A DNA stretch of 64,000 nt from Sphingomonas sp. (GTDB taxonomy: Bacteria > Pseudomonadota > Alphaproteobacteria > Sphingomonadales > Sphingomonadaceae): assembly GCF_019635515.1 (NCBI RefSeq), contig NZ_JAHBZI010000001.1, positions 62,001 through 126,000 of the forward strand, written 5' to 3'. Position 1 is the stretch's first letter, and each line of letters begins with the position of its first letter. Of this stretch, positions 1 to 8,951 are shown piece by piece. The translations under genes were made by a program, and so were the position numbers. The notes below the pieces were generated by a model. The model was not told the DNA's origin. It ran no database searches and worked only from the letters and a program-made list of their open reading frames with translations.

Positions 1-849
1 CGCGACCAGCACCGCGCCGATCATGTCCGCGGTCGCCAGCCGCTCGTCATAAACCGCCCAGCCGAGTGCCGCGGCCACCACCGGCTGGATCAGCAGCCCG
101 ATCCCGATCACCAGCGGCGAGAGGTGCCCCAATGCGAAGATCATGCAGCCTTGCCCGATCAGCTGGCTGACCAGCGCGAGGATGATCACCGGCCCCCAGT
201 TTCCCGGGATCACCGTCTCGCCCATCGCCAGCGCGAGGATCAGCAGCGGCGGGATCGTCGCGATAGAGGAAACCGCCAGCGCCGGGATCGGCGCCAGGCG
301 TTCGCGTGCCCGCGCCATGAACACGAAATAGACCGCATAGAGTGCGCCGGCGAGCAGGCACAGCAGGTCGCCGGTGAGGTTGTCCGCCGAAAGGCTCGCC
401 GAACGCCCGAGCAGCAGCCCCGCGCCGATCGCGGCGAGCAGCAGCGCCAGCCCCTGCAACCGGGTCGGCCACATCCGCGCGGCGAAGAAACCGTAGATCG
501 GGAAGATCAAGGTCGCCGAGTTGCCGAACAGCGTCGAATTGGCCAGCGTGGTGTGGTGGATGCCGATGTGCCAGCTCGCCAGATCGGCGGCGAAGGCGAC
601 CCCGGCGATCATCAGCACGCCCCATAAACCCCGCGACGACGCCACCGGCTTGGCGCCCATCGCCACCGCGATCGCCAGCAGCACCGGCGTCGCCAGCGCG
701 ATCCGCCAGAAGCCCGCCGCCACCGGCCCGACATCGGCCATCCGCACGAACAGCGGCCCCGAAGCCAGCGCCATATTGGCGACGACCAGCGCCGCGACCG
801 CCCGGCTTTTCACCGGCGTAGTTTTTGTTGAAGATGCGGCCTGATGCAT
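1..849 (-). CDS. EamA/DMT-family exporter (3' end cut by window edge)
   Basis: Open frame running off the left edge; about 283 codons are visible from an ATG at 849. The translation is a chain of hydrophobic helices separated by short loops, the usual ten-helix drug/metabolite transporter pattern, starting with a short polar tail (MHQAASSTKTTPVKSR) and then ALVVANMALASGPLFVRMAD. The GPLFVR and tandem-helix pattern fit EamA proteins, inner-membrane exporters of metabolites or amino acids; the substrate cannot be read from sequence. It is divergent from the old yellow enzyme gene, with about 50 bases between the two starts. The C-terminal end is outside the window. Confidence 0.85.
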   Translation of the reverse strand, partial: MHQAASSTKTTPVKSRAVAALVVANMALASGPLFVRMADVGPVAAGFWRIALATPVLLAIAVAMGAKPVASSRGLWGVLMIAGVAFAADLASWHIGIHHTTLANSTLFGNSATLIFPIYGFFAARMWPTRLQGLALLLAAIGAGLLLGRSASLSADNLTGDLLCLLAGALYAVYFVFMARARERLAPIPALAVSSIATIPPLLILALAMGETVIPGNWGPVIILALVSQLIGQGCMIFALGHLSPLVIGIGLLIQPVVAAALGWAVYDERLATADMIGAVLVA

Positions 850-900
850 GCCGCCCTCTAGCGCCCTATCTCGCCCACGTCACAGATTGAAAGATTGCCG

Positions 901-1980
901 ATGCCCAACCTGTTCGATCCGATCCAGCTTGGCGATGTCGCCGCGCCCAACCGCATATTGATGTCGCCGCTGACCCGTGGCCGTGGCACCCGCGCGCATG
1001 TGCCGACGCCAATCATGGCCGATTATTACGCCCAGCGCGCCGCCGCCGGGCTGATCATTTCCGAAGGCACCGGCATCAGCCGCGAGGGGCTTGGCTGGCC
1101 CTATGCGCCGGGTTTGTGGACCGACGAGCAGGTCGAAGGCTGGAAGCCGGTGACCGATGCGGTCCATGCCGCCGGCGGCCGCATCTTCGCCCAGCTCTGG
1201 CACATGGGCCGCATCGTCCACCCCTCGTTCCTGGACGGCGCCGCGCCGCTCTCCGCTTCGGCGACCACCGCGCCGCACACCGCCCACACCTATGACGGCA
1301 AGCAGCCCTATGCCGAGGCGCGTGCCGCGACCCTCGACGATATCGCCCGCACCCTCGACGATTATTCGCTGGCCGCCCGCAATGCGATCCGCGCCGGGTT
1401 CGACGGCGTCCAGCTCCACGCCGCCAATGGCTATCTGATCGACCAGTTCCTCCGCGACAATTCGAACCTGCGCGACGATGATTATGGCGGCCCGCCGGAA
1501 AACCGCGCACGTCTGCTTCGCGAAGTGGTCGCCCGCCTGATCGCCGAGGCCGGCGCCGGCCGCACCGCGGTGCGCTTCTCGCCCAATGGCGATACCCAGG
1601 GCGTGTTCGATAGCGATCCCGAATCGGTGTTCGTCCCCGCCGCCAAATGGCTGGGTGACCAGAACATCGCCTTTCTCGAACTGCGCGAACAGGCGCCCGA
1701 CGGCACCTTCGGCAGGTCCGATCAGCCGCGCGTCTCGCCGGCGATCCGCGAGGTGTTCAGGCAGCCGCTGATCCTCAATCAGGATTACACGCTGGCGCGG
1801 GCGCAGGAGGAAGTCGCCTCGGGCCATGCCGACGGCATCGCCTTCGGCCGCGCCTTCCTCGCCAATCCCGATCTGGTCGAGCGCCTGCGTGCCGACGCCC
1901 CGCTCAACGCCCCCGATATCGCCACCTTCTACACCCGGGGGCCGGAGGGTTATGTCGATTATCCGCGGTTCGGCGGCTGA
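901..1980 (+). CDS. Old yellow enzyme family alkene reductase (NemA-like)
   Basis: A 359-residue FMN-dependent oxidoreductase of the old yellow enzyme family, which reduces activated C=C bonds (enones, maleimides, nitro compounds) with NADPH in the cytoplasm. Visible features: MSPLTR with Thr25, typical of classical OYEs; DYYAQRAAAG near residue 41; HAAN at 173-176, the substrate-binding His/Asn pair; DDDYGG with Tyr195, the usual proton donor; and a C-terminal FGRAFLANPDL phosphate-binding stretch. Length is normal for the NemA group. I chose ATG 901 over TTG 895 because the family starts with xxLFDP. The stop overlaps the end of the convergent gene at 1959 by 22 bases. Confidence 0.92.
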   Translation: MPNLFDPIQLGDVAAPNRILMSPLTRGRGTRAHVPTPIMADYYAQRAAAGLIISEGTGISREGLGWPYAPGLWTDEQVEGWKPVTDAVHAAGGRIFAQLWHMGRIVHPSFLDGAAPLSASATTAPHTAHTYDGKQPYAEARAATLDDIARTLDDYSLAARNAIRAGFDGVQLHAANGYLIDQFLRDNSNLRDDDYGGPPENRARLLREVVARLIAEAGAGRTAVRFSPNGDTQGVFDSDPESVFVPAAKWLGDQNIAFLELREQAPDGTFGRSDQPRVSPAIREVFRQPLILNQDYTLARAQEEVASGHADGIAFGRAFLANPDLVERLRADAPLNAPDIATFYTRGPEGYVDYPRFGG

Positions 1981-2447
1981 TTGAGTTCGTCGAGGAACTG
2001 GGTCGCGGCGCTGCGCATGCCTTTCCGCGTGCCGTCGTTGAAGGCGATGAACGGCACGATGAACAGCAGGGGCCAGAACAGGAAGGCCATCACCGCGAGG
2101 ATGAACAAAATCACGAAGGCGATGATGCGCAGGCCCTTCAGCTTCTCTTCGCCTTGCGGGGTCACGACGATCTGGCGCGGCCCCTTGGTGTCGTACCAGT
2201 CCTTGGTCTGAAGCAGGCGTTGCCCGCGCTGATCGATCTTGGGCGCGCGGAGCGCCCCGACCGGTGACGGTCTCTCGCGGCGCGCCGCCTTGAGCGCGTC
2301 GCGCGCCGCCAGGGCATCGCGCTGCGGCGCGCGCTCGGCGGGGGCGGGGCGCGACGGGGTCACCGCCGCATTGCCGTTCCAGGTGTCGATGACCTCCAGC
2401 CGCCGGCCGCGCTCGATCACCTTGTAGCGGGTGCCGGGCGCGTCCAT
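1959..2447 (-). CDS. Uncharacterised membrane protein, last gene of the riboflavin operon
   Basis: A 162-residue protein of unknown function. The N-terminal half is charged and Ala/Arg/Pro rich, probably disordered. It includes KDWYDTKGPRQIVVTPQGEE, followed by two closely spaced hydrophobic helices (about residues 113-148, through LFILAVMAFLFWPLLFIVPF). The C-terminus is a short polar tail. It begins only 5 bases after ribH, so it is probably co-transcribed with the rib genes, but nothing in the sequence links it to flavin metabolism. I do not recognise a named family. Its 3' end overlaps the convergent OYE gene. Confidence 0.7.
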   Translation of the reverse strand: MDAPGTRYKVIERGRRLEVIDTWNGNAAVTPSRPAPAERAPQRDALAARDALKAARRERPSPVGALRAPKIDQRGQRLLQTKDWYDTKGPRQIVVTPQGEEKLKGLRIIAFVILFILAVMAFLFWPLLFIVPFIAFNDGTRKGMRSAATQFLDELNQPPNRG

Positions 2448-2452
2448 GCCGC

Positions 2453-2872
2453 TCAGCCGAACTTGCTCTGGAGCGCGAGCATCGCCAGCGCCGCTTCGGC
2501 GGCCTCGCCGCCCTTGTTCTTCTCGCTCGGCCGCGCCCGCGCCAGCGCCTGGGCTTCGTTCTCGACCGTCAGGATGCCGTTGCCAATTGCCACCCCGTCC
2601 ATCGACAGCGCCATCAGCCCGCGCGCGCTTTCGCCGGCGACGATCTCGAAATGATAGGTCTCGCCGCGGATCACCACGCCCAGGGCGACATAGGCGTCAT
2701 AGCGCCCGCTCTCGGCGGCCAGCGCCACCGCGCCGGGAATCTCCAGCGCGCCGGGGACGGTCACGACTTCGAAGCCGTGCCCGGCTTTCTTGATCGCGGC
2801 GGTCGCGCCTTCGAGAAGCAGGTCGTTGAGGTGCGCGTAGAAACGCGCCTCGACGATAAGGATATTGGCCAT
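2453..2872 (-). CDS. ribH: 6,7-dimethyl-8-ribityllumazine synthase
   Basis: 139 residues, normal for lumazine synthase, which condenses the ribitylamino-pyrimidine with dihydroxybutanone phosphate in the penultimate step of riboflavin synthesis. Visible motifs are [12 protein letters not shown] (substrate loop), [15 protein letters not shown], and [17 protein letters not shown] followed by [12 protein letters not shown]. The ATG at 2872 overlaps the ribB stop by one base (TGATG), so a much longer in-frame extension upstream is not the real start. It is followed by RibE use of the product; the enzyme likely forms the usual oligomeric cytoplasmic shell. Confidence 0.97.
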   Translation of the reverse strand: MANILIVEARFYAHLNDLLLEGATAAIKKAGHGFEVVTVPGALEIPGAVALAAESGRYDAYVALGVVIRGETYHFEIVAGESARGLMALSMDGVAIGNGILTVENEAQALARARPSEKNKGGEAAEAALAMLALQSKFG

Positions 2873-4008
2873 CAGGCGGCTCCGTCGATCGCACGCTCGC
2901 CGACGATCGACAGGCCATAGCCGTCGAGCCCGACCAGCGTGTGGTGGGTATTGGTGAGCAGCACCATGTCGCGCACGCCCAGTTCGGTGAGGATCGTCGC
3001 GCCGACGCCATAGTCGCGCAACTCGTCCATATCGCCCTGCGGCAATTCGCCCGAGCGCGCCTGCAGCGAGACGGTGAACTTGTCGGGCCGGGCATGGCTG
3101 AGCAGCACGACGACGCCCGCGCCTTCCTTGCCGATCATCTCCATCGAGCGCCGCAGCAGTCCGCCCCTCGCGCCGCCCTCGCCGAAGATATCGCTGAACG
3201 GCGACAGCGCATGCATCCGCACCAGCACCGGCTGGGCGGGATCGACCTTGCCCTTGACCAGCGCGACCTGTTCGCTCTCGGTCGCCTTGTTCCAGAAGGT
3301 GATCGCGGTCCATTCGCCGCCCCATTCGCTGGTGAAGCGGGTTTCGGCGCGCTTCTCGACGAGATGGTCCTTGCGGCGGCGATAGGCGATCAGGTCGCGG
3401 ATCGTCCCGATCTTGAGGTTGTGGAACTGCGCGAACGAGACGAGATCGTCCATCCGCGCCATCGTCCCGTCCTCGTTCATGATCTCGCAGATCACGCCCG
3501 AGGGATTGAGCCCGGCCAGCCGCGCGACATCGACTGCCGCCTCGGTATGGCCGGCGCGGACGAGCACGCCGCCGTCGCGCGCGACCAGTGGGAAGACATG
3601 GCCGGGCGTGACGATCTCGTCCTTGCCCTTGGCGGCGTCGATCGCGACCGAGACGGTGCGCGCGCGGTCGGCGGCGGAGATGCCGGTGGTGACGCCGTCG
3701 CGCGCCTCGATCGAAACGGTGAAGGCGGTTTCGTGCCGGGTGCCGTTGTTGCGGCTCATCAGCGTGAGGCCAAGCTGATCGACCCGGTCCTTGGTCATCG
3801 CCAGGCAGATCAGCCCGCGGCCATATTTGGCCATGAAGTTGATCGCGTCCGGCGTCGCCATCTGCGCGGGGATGATCAGGTCGCCTTCATTCTCGCGATC
3901 CTCGTCATCGACGAGGATGAACATCCGGCCGTTGCGCGCCTCGTCGATGATCTCCTCGGGCGAGGACAGGAAGGCGTGCTTCAGACGCGCCAATTCAGCT
4001 TTTGCCAC
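2872..4008 (-). CDS. ribB: 3,4-dihydroxy-2-butanone 4-phosphate synthase with degenerate RibA-like domain (RibBX type)
   Basis: 378 residues. Residues about 1-210 are a complete DHBP synthase: [11 protein letters not shown] at 34-44 (acidic metal-binding loop), [19 protein letters not shown] and [16 protein letters not shown]. It makes the four-carbon riboflavin precursor from ribulose 5-phosphate. The C-terminal 160 residues follow the GTP cyclohydrolase II fold, but the zinc-binding Cys cluster is absent: where active enzymes have CxxD...LRCDCG, this protein has [19 protein letters not shown]. That matches the RibBX variant known from Proteobacteria, so GTP cyclohydrolase II activity is not expected and a separate ribA should lie elsewhere. 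It overlaps ribE by 14 bases. Confidence 0.95.
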   Translation of the reverse strand: MAKAELARLKHAFLSSPEEIIDEARNGRMFILVDDEDRENEGDLIIPAQMATPDAINFMAKYGRGLICLAMTKDRVDQLGLTLMSRNNGTRHETAFTVSIEARDGVTTGISAADRARTVSVAIDAAKGKDEIVTPGHVFPLVARDGGVLVRAGHTEAAVDVARLAGLNPSGVICEIMNEDGTMARMDDLVSFAQFHNLKIGTIRDLIAYRRRKDHLVEKRAETRFTSEWGGEWTAITFWNKATESEQVALVKGKVDPAQPVLVRMHALSPFSDIFGEGGARGGLLRRSMEMIGKEGAGVVVLLSHARPDKFTVSLQARSGELPQGDMDELRDYGVGATILTELGVRDMVLLTNTHHTLVGLDGYGLSIVGERAIDGAA

Positions 4009-4603
4009 GAAGGGCCTCCATGCGCTGCAGATAGCGGGCGAGCACGTCGATCTCGATATTCACGGCCTGGCCTTCGGCGAGCGTGTCGAACGTGGTCACC
4101 GCTGCGGTGTGCGGGATGATGTTGAGGTCGAATTCGAAGCCGGCGGCGGTATCGCGCACGGCGTTGACGGTCAGCGAGACGCCGTCGATCGTCACCGAAC
4201 CCTTGGGCGCCACGAACGGCGCGAGCGCGTGCCCCGCGGCGATGACGACATGGTGCGATCCGCCGACCTCGCTGATGCTGGCGACGGTGCCGATGCCATC
4301 GACATGGCCGGTGACGATATGCCCGCCCAGTTCGTCGCCGAGCCTGAGCGCGCGTTCGAGGTTGAGGCGGCGCCCGGCGGTCCACATGCCCGTCGCGGTG
4401 CGCGACACGGTCTCGCCCGATACGTCGAAGGCGAGCCAGCCCGGCCCCTTGTCGACCACCGTCAGGCACACGCCCGAGCAGGCGACCGACGCGCCGAGAT
4501 CGATGGTGGCGGTGTCATAGCTGGTCGAGACCCTGACGCGCAGGTCGCCCTGGGTGCCGGTGGCTTCGATGGTGCCGATGTCGGTGACGATTCCGGTGAA
4601 CAT
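3995..4603 (-). CDS. ribE: Riboflavin synthase alpha chain
   Basis: 202 residues. The enzyme dismutates two lumazine molecules into riboflavin and the pyrimidine that RibH reuses. The protein shows the internal duplication of the family: [13 protein letters not shown] at the N-terminus, [30 protein letters not shown] and TGHVDGIG in the middle, then the second barrel with [13 protein letters not shown] and [15 protein letters not shown]. The start ATG overlaps the ribD stop by one base (TAATG), and its end overlaps ribB by 14 bases, so the two are translationally coupled. Confidence 0.97.
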   Translation of the reverse strand: MFTGIVTDIGTIEATGTQGDLRVRVSTSYDTATIDLGASVACSGVCLTVVDKGPGWLAFDVSGETVSRTATGMWTAGRRLNLERALRLGDELGGHIVTGHVDGIGTVASISEVGGSHHVVIAAGHALAPFVAPKGSVTIDGVSLTVNAVRDTAAGFEFDLNIIPHTAAVTTFDTLAEGQAVNIEIDVLARYLQRMEALRGKS

Positions 4604-5553
4604 TATGCGCTCGCGTAGACCTCAAGCCGGTCGCTGCCAAGCTGGCGCGCATCGGTCAGCATCCAGCGGCCATGCGCATCGGCGAGCTGGCCGAGCCCGA
4701 TATCGCCGAGCGCCGCCTTGCCGGCACCGAGCAGGATCGGCGCGCGGTAGAGCAGGAGCCGGTCGACCAGCCCCGCGCGCAGGAACGACGCCGCGGTCGC
4801 CGCACCGCCCTCTACGAGCAGGTGATCGCCCGCGATTCCGGCGATATCGCCAGGCGTCTTGATGCCGCCGCCGCTCGAAAGCACCAGCACCTCGGGCGCG
4901 CGCGCCTCCAGCCCCGGCAACCGCACGTCGAGTCTCGGCGAATCGGCATCCCATGTTCCCCGCCCGACCAGAATCGCCTCATGCCGTGCCCGCTCCAGAT
5001 GCGCATGGGCGCGCGCTTCCGGACCGGTGATCCATTTGCTCTCCCCCGATGCCAGCGCGATCCGTCCGTCGAGCGAGGTCGCCAGCTTGAGCGTCACATG
5101 CGGACGGCCCTTGGCGCGCCGGGTCAGGAACCCGGCCATCGCCTGCCGCGCCTGCGCCGCGCCGACGCCTTCGGTCACTTCCACGCCCGCCGCGTGCAGC
5201 CGTGCCGCGCCCGCGCCACTGGTGCGCGGATCGGGATCGCCGAGCGCGATCACCACGCGCGCCACCCCCGCCGCGATCAGCAAGTCCGAACAGGCCGGGC
5301 CGCGTTCGGATTGATGCGCGCACGGCTCCAGCGTCACATAGGCCGCCGCCCCGCGCGCCGTATCGCCCGCCTGGGCGAGCGCCATCGCCTCGGCATGCGG
5401 CCGCCCGCCCGGCTGGGTCCAGCCGCGCCCGATCACGCGGCCTTCGTTCACGATCACGCAGCCGACATTGGGATTGGGCGCGGTCCGCCCGCGTCCGCGC
5501 TCCGACAGCGCGCACGCCGCCGCCATCCAGCGCGGGTCGGTCAGATCCCCCAC
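4603..5553 (-). CDS. ribD: Bifunctional riboflavin deaminase/reductase
   Basis: 316 residues, slightly short for RibD. The N-terminal deaminase domain carries [10 protein letters not shown], the zinc motif HAE (His53, Glu55), then PCAH and GPAC (Cys78, Cys88). The C-terminal reductase domain shows [52 protein letters not shown] and VEGG. Together they catalyse the second and third steps after GTP cyclohydrolase. The frame opens with GTG at 5553, overlapping the preceding small gene by 13 bases; an internal ATG at 5526 would trim nine residues. First classical rib gene of the operon. Confidence 0.95.
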   Translation of the reverse strand: MGDLTDPRWMAAACALSERGRGRTAPNPNVGCVIVNEGRVIGRGWTQPGGRPHAEAMALAQAGDTARGAAAYVTLEPCAHQSERGPACSDLLIAAGVARVVIALGDPDPRTSGAGAARLHAAGVEVTEGVGAAQARQAMAGFLTRRAKGRPHVTLKLATSLDGRIALASGESKWITGPEARAHAHLERARHEAILVGRGTWDADSPRLDVRLPGLEARAPEVLVLSSGGGIKTPGDIAGIAGDHLLVEGGAATAASFLRAGLVDRLLLYRAPILLGAGKAALGDIGLGQLADAHGRWMLTDARQLGSDRLEVYASA

Positions 5554-5891
5554 GATTTCAGCTTGTCGTCGATCTTCTTGAATTCCTGTCGCCTTTTCTC
5601 CCGGGCGTCCTCGATCACCTTCTTGCGCGCCAGCTCGGCGGGCAGATCCTTCTTCTGCTGGGCTACGATCTCGGCATCGGTGCGGTTGGCGGCATAGTCC
5701 TGCACATAGATGATCTCGGGCTCGATATAGGGCTTCTCGACATTGGTATCGCGCGCGAACACCAGGATCACCGTCCAGGTGATGGCGACCGACAGCGCCA
5801 GAAAGGCGACCTCATAGGGTTTGCGCGAACGCAGATAGCCGCGAAGGTCGCGAAAGGCGCGCAGCGGCGAGAAGCGGGAGAACATGCTCAT
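5541..5891 (-). CDS. Small single-pass membrane protein heading the riboflavin operon
   Basis: 116 residues: a basic N-terminal segment (FRDLRGYLRSRKPYE), one hydrophobic helix at about 27-45 (VAFLALSVAITWTVILVFA), then a polar, strongly charged tail with RKKVIEDAREKRRQEFKKID that could form a coiled coil. Function unknown. Its end overlaps ribD, so it is the first gene of the operon. ATG 5885 is an alternative start two codons later. The 73 bases between it and tonB are too few for an FMN riboswitch, and I saw no RFN-type element. Confidence 0.75.
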   Translation of the reverse strand: MSMFSRFSPLRAFRDLRGYLRSRKPYEVAFLALSVAITWTVILVFARDTNVEKPYIEPEIIYVQDYAANRTDAEIVAQQKKDLPAELARKKVIEDAREKRRQEFKKIDDKLKSWGI

Positions 5892-5964
5892 TGCCGGCGA
5901 AGATAGGGATGCGGGAGCCCGGGAGCCAGCCCCCGCATCCGTGTCGCCTTGCGGTGCTGGCCCC

Positions 5965-6630
5965 TCAGGCGTTGCTGAGTTCGAAGCGCACGCTCATCGT
6001 CTTCCAGCTTTCCTGTGGCACGCCGCCGCGCGTCGCCGGCTTGAAGCGCCATTTGCTCAGCGCCTGGCGCTTGGTCGCCTCGAAGAAGGCGGCGCTGGTC
6101 GCGCTGACCTGTTCGACCGCCTTCACCCGCCCATCGGTGCCGATCAGCACCCGCACCGCGACCTTGCCGTCACGTTGGGCGCGCAATTCCTGCGCCGGAT
6201 ATTCGGGCTGATAGTCGCGGGCGAAACGCGGGTCCTGCTGCGCGCCGATCAGCGGCGGCAGCGGCGCGGGCGGTTCGGCGATCGTCGGGCCCGGCCCCGG
6301 CGCCACGAGCGGCCCGGTGGGTGGCGGATCGAGCGGGAGCACATCGGTGCCTTGCATCTGGGGCTGCTGCGGCTGCGGGATCGGCGGTGTCGGGATAAAG
6401 ATGTCAGGCTGGCGCGCCTGTGGCTGGGTCTCGGGCTTGATCTCGGGCTCGGGCGGCGGCGGCACCGGGTCCTTGATGTTGACGAGCGTCATCGGCCCAT
6501 CCAGCTTCTTGGGAATGATGTTGGGCACGAAGGACATCAGCCCGGCGATCAGCAGCCCGCTGATCGCGAGCGAGCCGCCCAGGCTGACCGAGCGCGGGGT
6601 ACGGGGAACGTAGCGGGTATCGGCATACAT
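5965..6630 (-). CDS. TonB-family energy transducer
   Basis: 221 residues from ATG 6630 (an in-frame ATG at 6651 has no better support). A hydrophobic segment near residues 18-38 (GGSLAISGLLIAGLMSFVP) anchors it in the inner membrane. A long Pro-rich periplasmic linker follows, with many PxP repeats such as PVPPPPEPEIKPETQPQ. The C-terminal TonB domain reads QPEYPAQELRAQRDGKVAVR, VLIGTDGRV and ALSKWRFKPATRGG. It transmits proton-motive force to outer-membrane receptors. No exbB or exbD lies nearby, so those must be elsewhere. Confidence 0.93.
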   Translation of the reverse strand: MYADTRYVPRTPRSVSLGGSLAISGLLIAGLMSFVPNIIPKKLDGPMTLVNIKDPVPPPPEPEIKPETQPQARQPDIFIPTPPIPQPQQPQMQGTDVLPLDPPPTGPLVAPGPGPTIAEPPAPLPPLIGAQQDPRFARDYQPEYPAQELRAQRDGKVAVRVLIGTDGRVKAVEQVSATSAAFFEATKRQALSKWRFKPATRGGVPQESWKTMSVRFELSNA

Positions 6631-6712
6631 GGCGTTGCACTCCATCTCCACCGCCGGTCACTGCCGGCTTCAGTGATGATACAACATTACATGAAGCGGG
6701 TAAATAGTTCCC

Positions 6713-8041
6713 TCATGCTGCGCGTGCCAGGCGCTCCAGGGCACGATCCTTGCCGATCAGCGGCAACAAGGCGGCCATGTCCGGCCCATGATCGCGTCCG
6801 GTCAGCGCGAGTCGCAGCGGCAGGAACAGCGTCCGGCCCTTGCGTCCGGTCGCTTCCTTGAGCGCGCCGGTCAGCTGCGCCCATGGCTCGGCCGACCAGT
6901 CGATCCCGGCCGCCGCCTTCGCCGCCTCATCCAGAAACGCGCGATCCTCCTCGGCGATCGCCGCCGTCACCGGCCCTTCGATCACCGACCACCAATCCCC
7001 GGCTTCGGCGATGGTGGAAAGGTTCGGACGGATCACCTCCCACGCCGCCGCCGTCATCCCCTCGGGCAGGCGCGCCCGTACCGCGCCGAATTCAAGCTGG
7101 TGGACGATCTTGGCGTTGAGCGCGGCCAGCTCGGCCTCGTCGAACCGCGCCGGCGCCCGCCCGAACCGGGCGAAGTCGAAACCGGCGATCAGCGGCGCGG
7201 AGTCGGTGAACGGCTCGACGGGGTCGCTGGTCCCCAGCCGCCCGAGCAGCGCCGCCAAGGCCTGCGACTCGATGCCTGCGTCGCGGAAATGCTCCACCCC
7301 CAGCGATCCGAGCCGCTTGGAAAGCTTGCCTTCATTGCCGGTCAGCAGCGCCTCGTGCGCGAAACGCGGCGGCTCGGCGCCCAAAGCCGCGAACATCTGC
7401 AGCTGGCTGGCGGTGTTCGAAACATGGTCCTCGCCGCGCACGACATGGCTGACGCCCATGTCGATATCGTCGATCACGGAGGGCAGCAGATACAGCCATG
7501 AGCCATCGGCGCGCCGCACCACCGGATCGCTCATCGTCGCGGGATCGAAGCGCTGGGCCCCGCGCACCAGATCGTCCCATTCGATTCCGCTCGCATCGAG
7601 CCGGAAGCGCCAGTGCGGCTGCACGCCCCCGGCCTCCAGCCTGGCGCGATCGGCATCGCCCAGCGCCAGCGCGGCCCGATCATAGATCGGCGGCAGTCCG
7701 CGCCCGAGCAGCACCTTGCGCTTGAGCTCCAGCTCCTGCGCGGTCTCATACGCCGGATAGACCCGCCCCGCCGCGATCAGTTCGGCAAAGCGCGCTTCAT
7801 AGCGATCGAACCGCGCCGACTGCCGCGTCTCGCTGTCCGGGTTCAGCCCCATCCAGGCGAGATCGGCGCGGATCGCCGCGACGAAGCGCTCCTCCGAGCG
7901 CGCCGTGTCGGTATCGTCGATCCGCAGCAGGAAGCGGCCGCCATGCGCCTTGGCGAACAGCCAGTTGTGCAGCGCCGTCCGGAGATTGCCGACATGCAGC
8001 GTGCCGGTCGGGCTTGGGGCGAAGCGGGTGATCACGGTCAT
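6713..8041 (-). CDS. gltX: Glutamate--tRNA ligase
   Basis: 442 residues, a class I aminoacyl-tRNA synthetase that charges tRNA-Glu. The HIGH motif appears as HVGN (residues 16-19, within RFAPSPTGTLHVGN) and the KMSKS motif as KLSKR (around residue 240, NEGKLSKRLGSLG). RIDDTDTARSEE and VVRGEDHVSNTA are the usual active-site stretches. Many alphaproteobacteria carry two gltX copies; HVGN and the slightly short length suggest this could be the second, but one copy cannot settle that. Divergent from the GST gene. Confidence 0.95.
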   Translation of the reverse strand: MTVITRFAPSPTGTLHVGNLRTALHNWLFAKAHGGRFLLRIDDTDTARSEERFVAAIRADLAWMGLNPDSETRQSARFDRYEARFAELIAAGRVYPAYETAQELELKRKVLLGRGLPPIYDRAALALGDADRARLEAGGVQPHWRFRLDASGIEWDDLVRGAQRFDPATMSDPVVRRADGSWLYLLPSVIDDIDMGVSHVVRGEDHVSNTASQLQMFAALGAEPPRFAHEALLTGNEGKLSKRLGSLGVEHFRDAGIESQALAALLGRLGTSDPVEPFTDSAPLIAGFDFARFGRAPARFDEAELAALNAKIVHQLEFGAVRARLPEGMTAAAWEVIRPNLSTIAEAGDWWSVIEGPVTAAIAEEDRAFLDEAAKAAAGIDWSAEPWAQLTGALKEATGRKGRTLFLPLRLALTGRDHGPDMAALLPLIGKDRALERLARAA

Positions 8042-8142
8042 GCGCGGGCCTTATGCGGGCACGGGCGCGGCGGCAATGATCGGGAGATTTTCACCGGCGG
8101 GCGCGCTTGCCGCCGCCGCCGCTACGGGCGTAAGGCGAATGC

Positions 8143-8814
8143 ATGTGGCAGCTTTACCAATTCCCGCTCTGTCCGTTCTCGCGGAAGGTCCGGCTCCTGC
8201 TCGGCGAAAAGGGCGTGGGTTATGAGCCGGTGCGCGAATCGCCGTGGCAGCGCCGCGACGAATTCCTCGATCTGAACCCGACCGGCCAGGTGCCGGTGAT
8301 GGTCGATACCGAGCGTGGCGTGACGCTGATCGATTCGGCGGTGATCTGCGAATTCTTCGAAGAGACCGTCGGCAAGCAGGCGATGCTCAACGGCACCGCC
8401 ACCGATCGCGCCGAGATCCGCCGCCTCGCCATCTGGTTCGACACCAATTTCTATGCCGAGATCACCGCGCCCCTGCTCCACGAGCGGATGATCAAGCGCC
8501 TCGTCTACAAGGAAACGCCCGACGCCAAGGCGCTGCGCGAGGCGATGAAGGCCGCGGTCGCGCATCTCGATTACATCGATTACCTCCTCGATCACCGCAC
8601 CTGGCTGGCTGGGGCTACGATGAGTCTCGCCGATCTCGCGGCGGCGGCGCACATCTCGATCGCCGACTATCTCGGCGGGATCGACTGGAAGAGCCACGAC
8701 CAGGCCAAGGGCTGGTACATCCGCATGAAGAGCAGGCCCAGCTTCCGCCCTTTATTGAGTGAGCGGATGGAGGGTATCCCCCCACCCGCGGATTATGAGA
8801 AGCTCGATCTCTAG
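8143..8814 (+). CDS. Glutathione S-transferase family protein
   Basis: 223 residues. The N-terminal thioredoxin-like domain starts QLYQFPLCPFSRKVRLLL, with a CPFS motif where GSTs place the residue that activates glutathione. It continues with LNPTGQVPVMVD and the glutathione-binding LIDSAVICEFFEE (Asp/Glu-Ser-x-x-I). The C-terminal domain is helical, with LAGATMSLADLAAAAHISIADY, the N-capping box of GSTs. Probably a cytoplasmic detoxification or thiol-transfer enzyme; substrate unknown. Confidence 0.92.
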   Translation: MWQLYQFPLCPFSRKVRLLLGEKGVGYEPVRESPWQRRDEFLDLNPTGQVPVMVDTERGVTLIDSAVICEFFEETVGKQAMLNGTATDRAEIRRLAIWFDTNFYAEITAPLLHERMIKRLVYKETPDAKALREAMKAAVAHLDYIDYLLDHRTWLAGATMSLADLAAAAHISIADYLGGIDWKSHDQAKGWYIRMKSRPSFRPLLSERMEGIPPPADYEKLDL

Positions 8815-8823
8815 GCCCTCTGC

Positions 8824-8898
8824 GCTCCTGCGAAAGCAGGAGCCCAGGGTTGGAGAGGTTGTGGTTTTTTGACTCTGGGGCCCTGCTTTCGCAGGAGC
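8824..8898. repeat. REP-like paired hairpin, family A, copy 1
   Basis: Two inverted hairpin units separated by about 36 bases. Unit 1 (8824-8843) is a perfect palindrome with a GAAA loop, CTCCTGC-GAAA-GCAGGAG, followed by CCCAGGG. Unit 2 (8879-8898) is the reverse orientation, CCTGCTTTCGCAGGAGC. The two units can also pair with each other through CCCAG and CTGGGG. The same arrangement recurs at 27345-27417 and 41883-41952. It sits between the GST and the PEBP gene. Confidence 0.85.
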
Positions 8899-8951
8899 GC
8901 GGGCGGGAGCGTTGGAGCGCTTCATCCGTTCTCTCGCCCAAGGAGAGGCGC

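Noticed and set aside
5892..5964. FMN riboswitch before the riboflavin operon
   Set aside because: Only 73 bases are available and no RFN-like conserved stems are visible.
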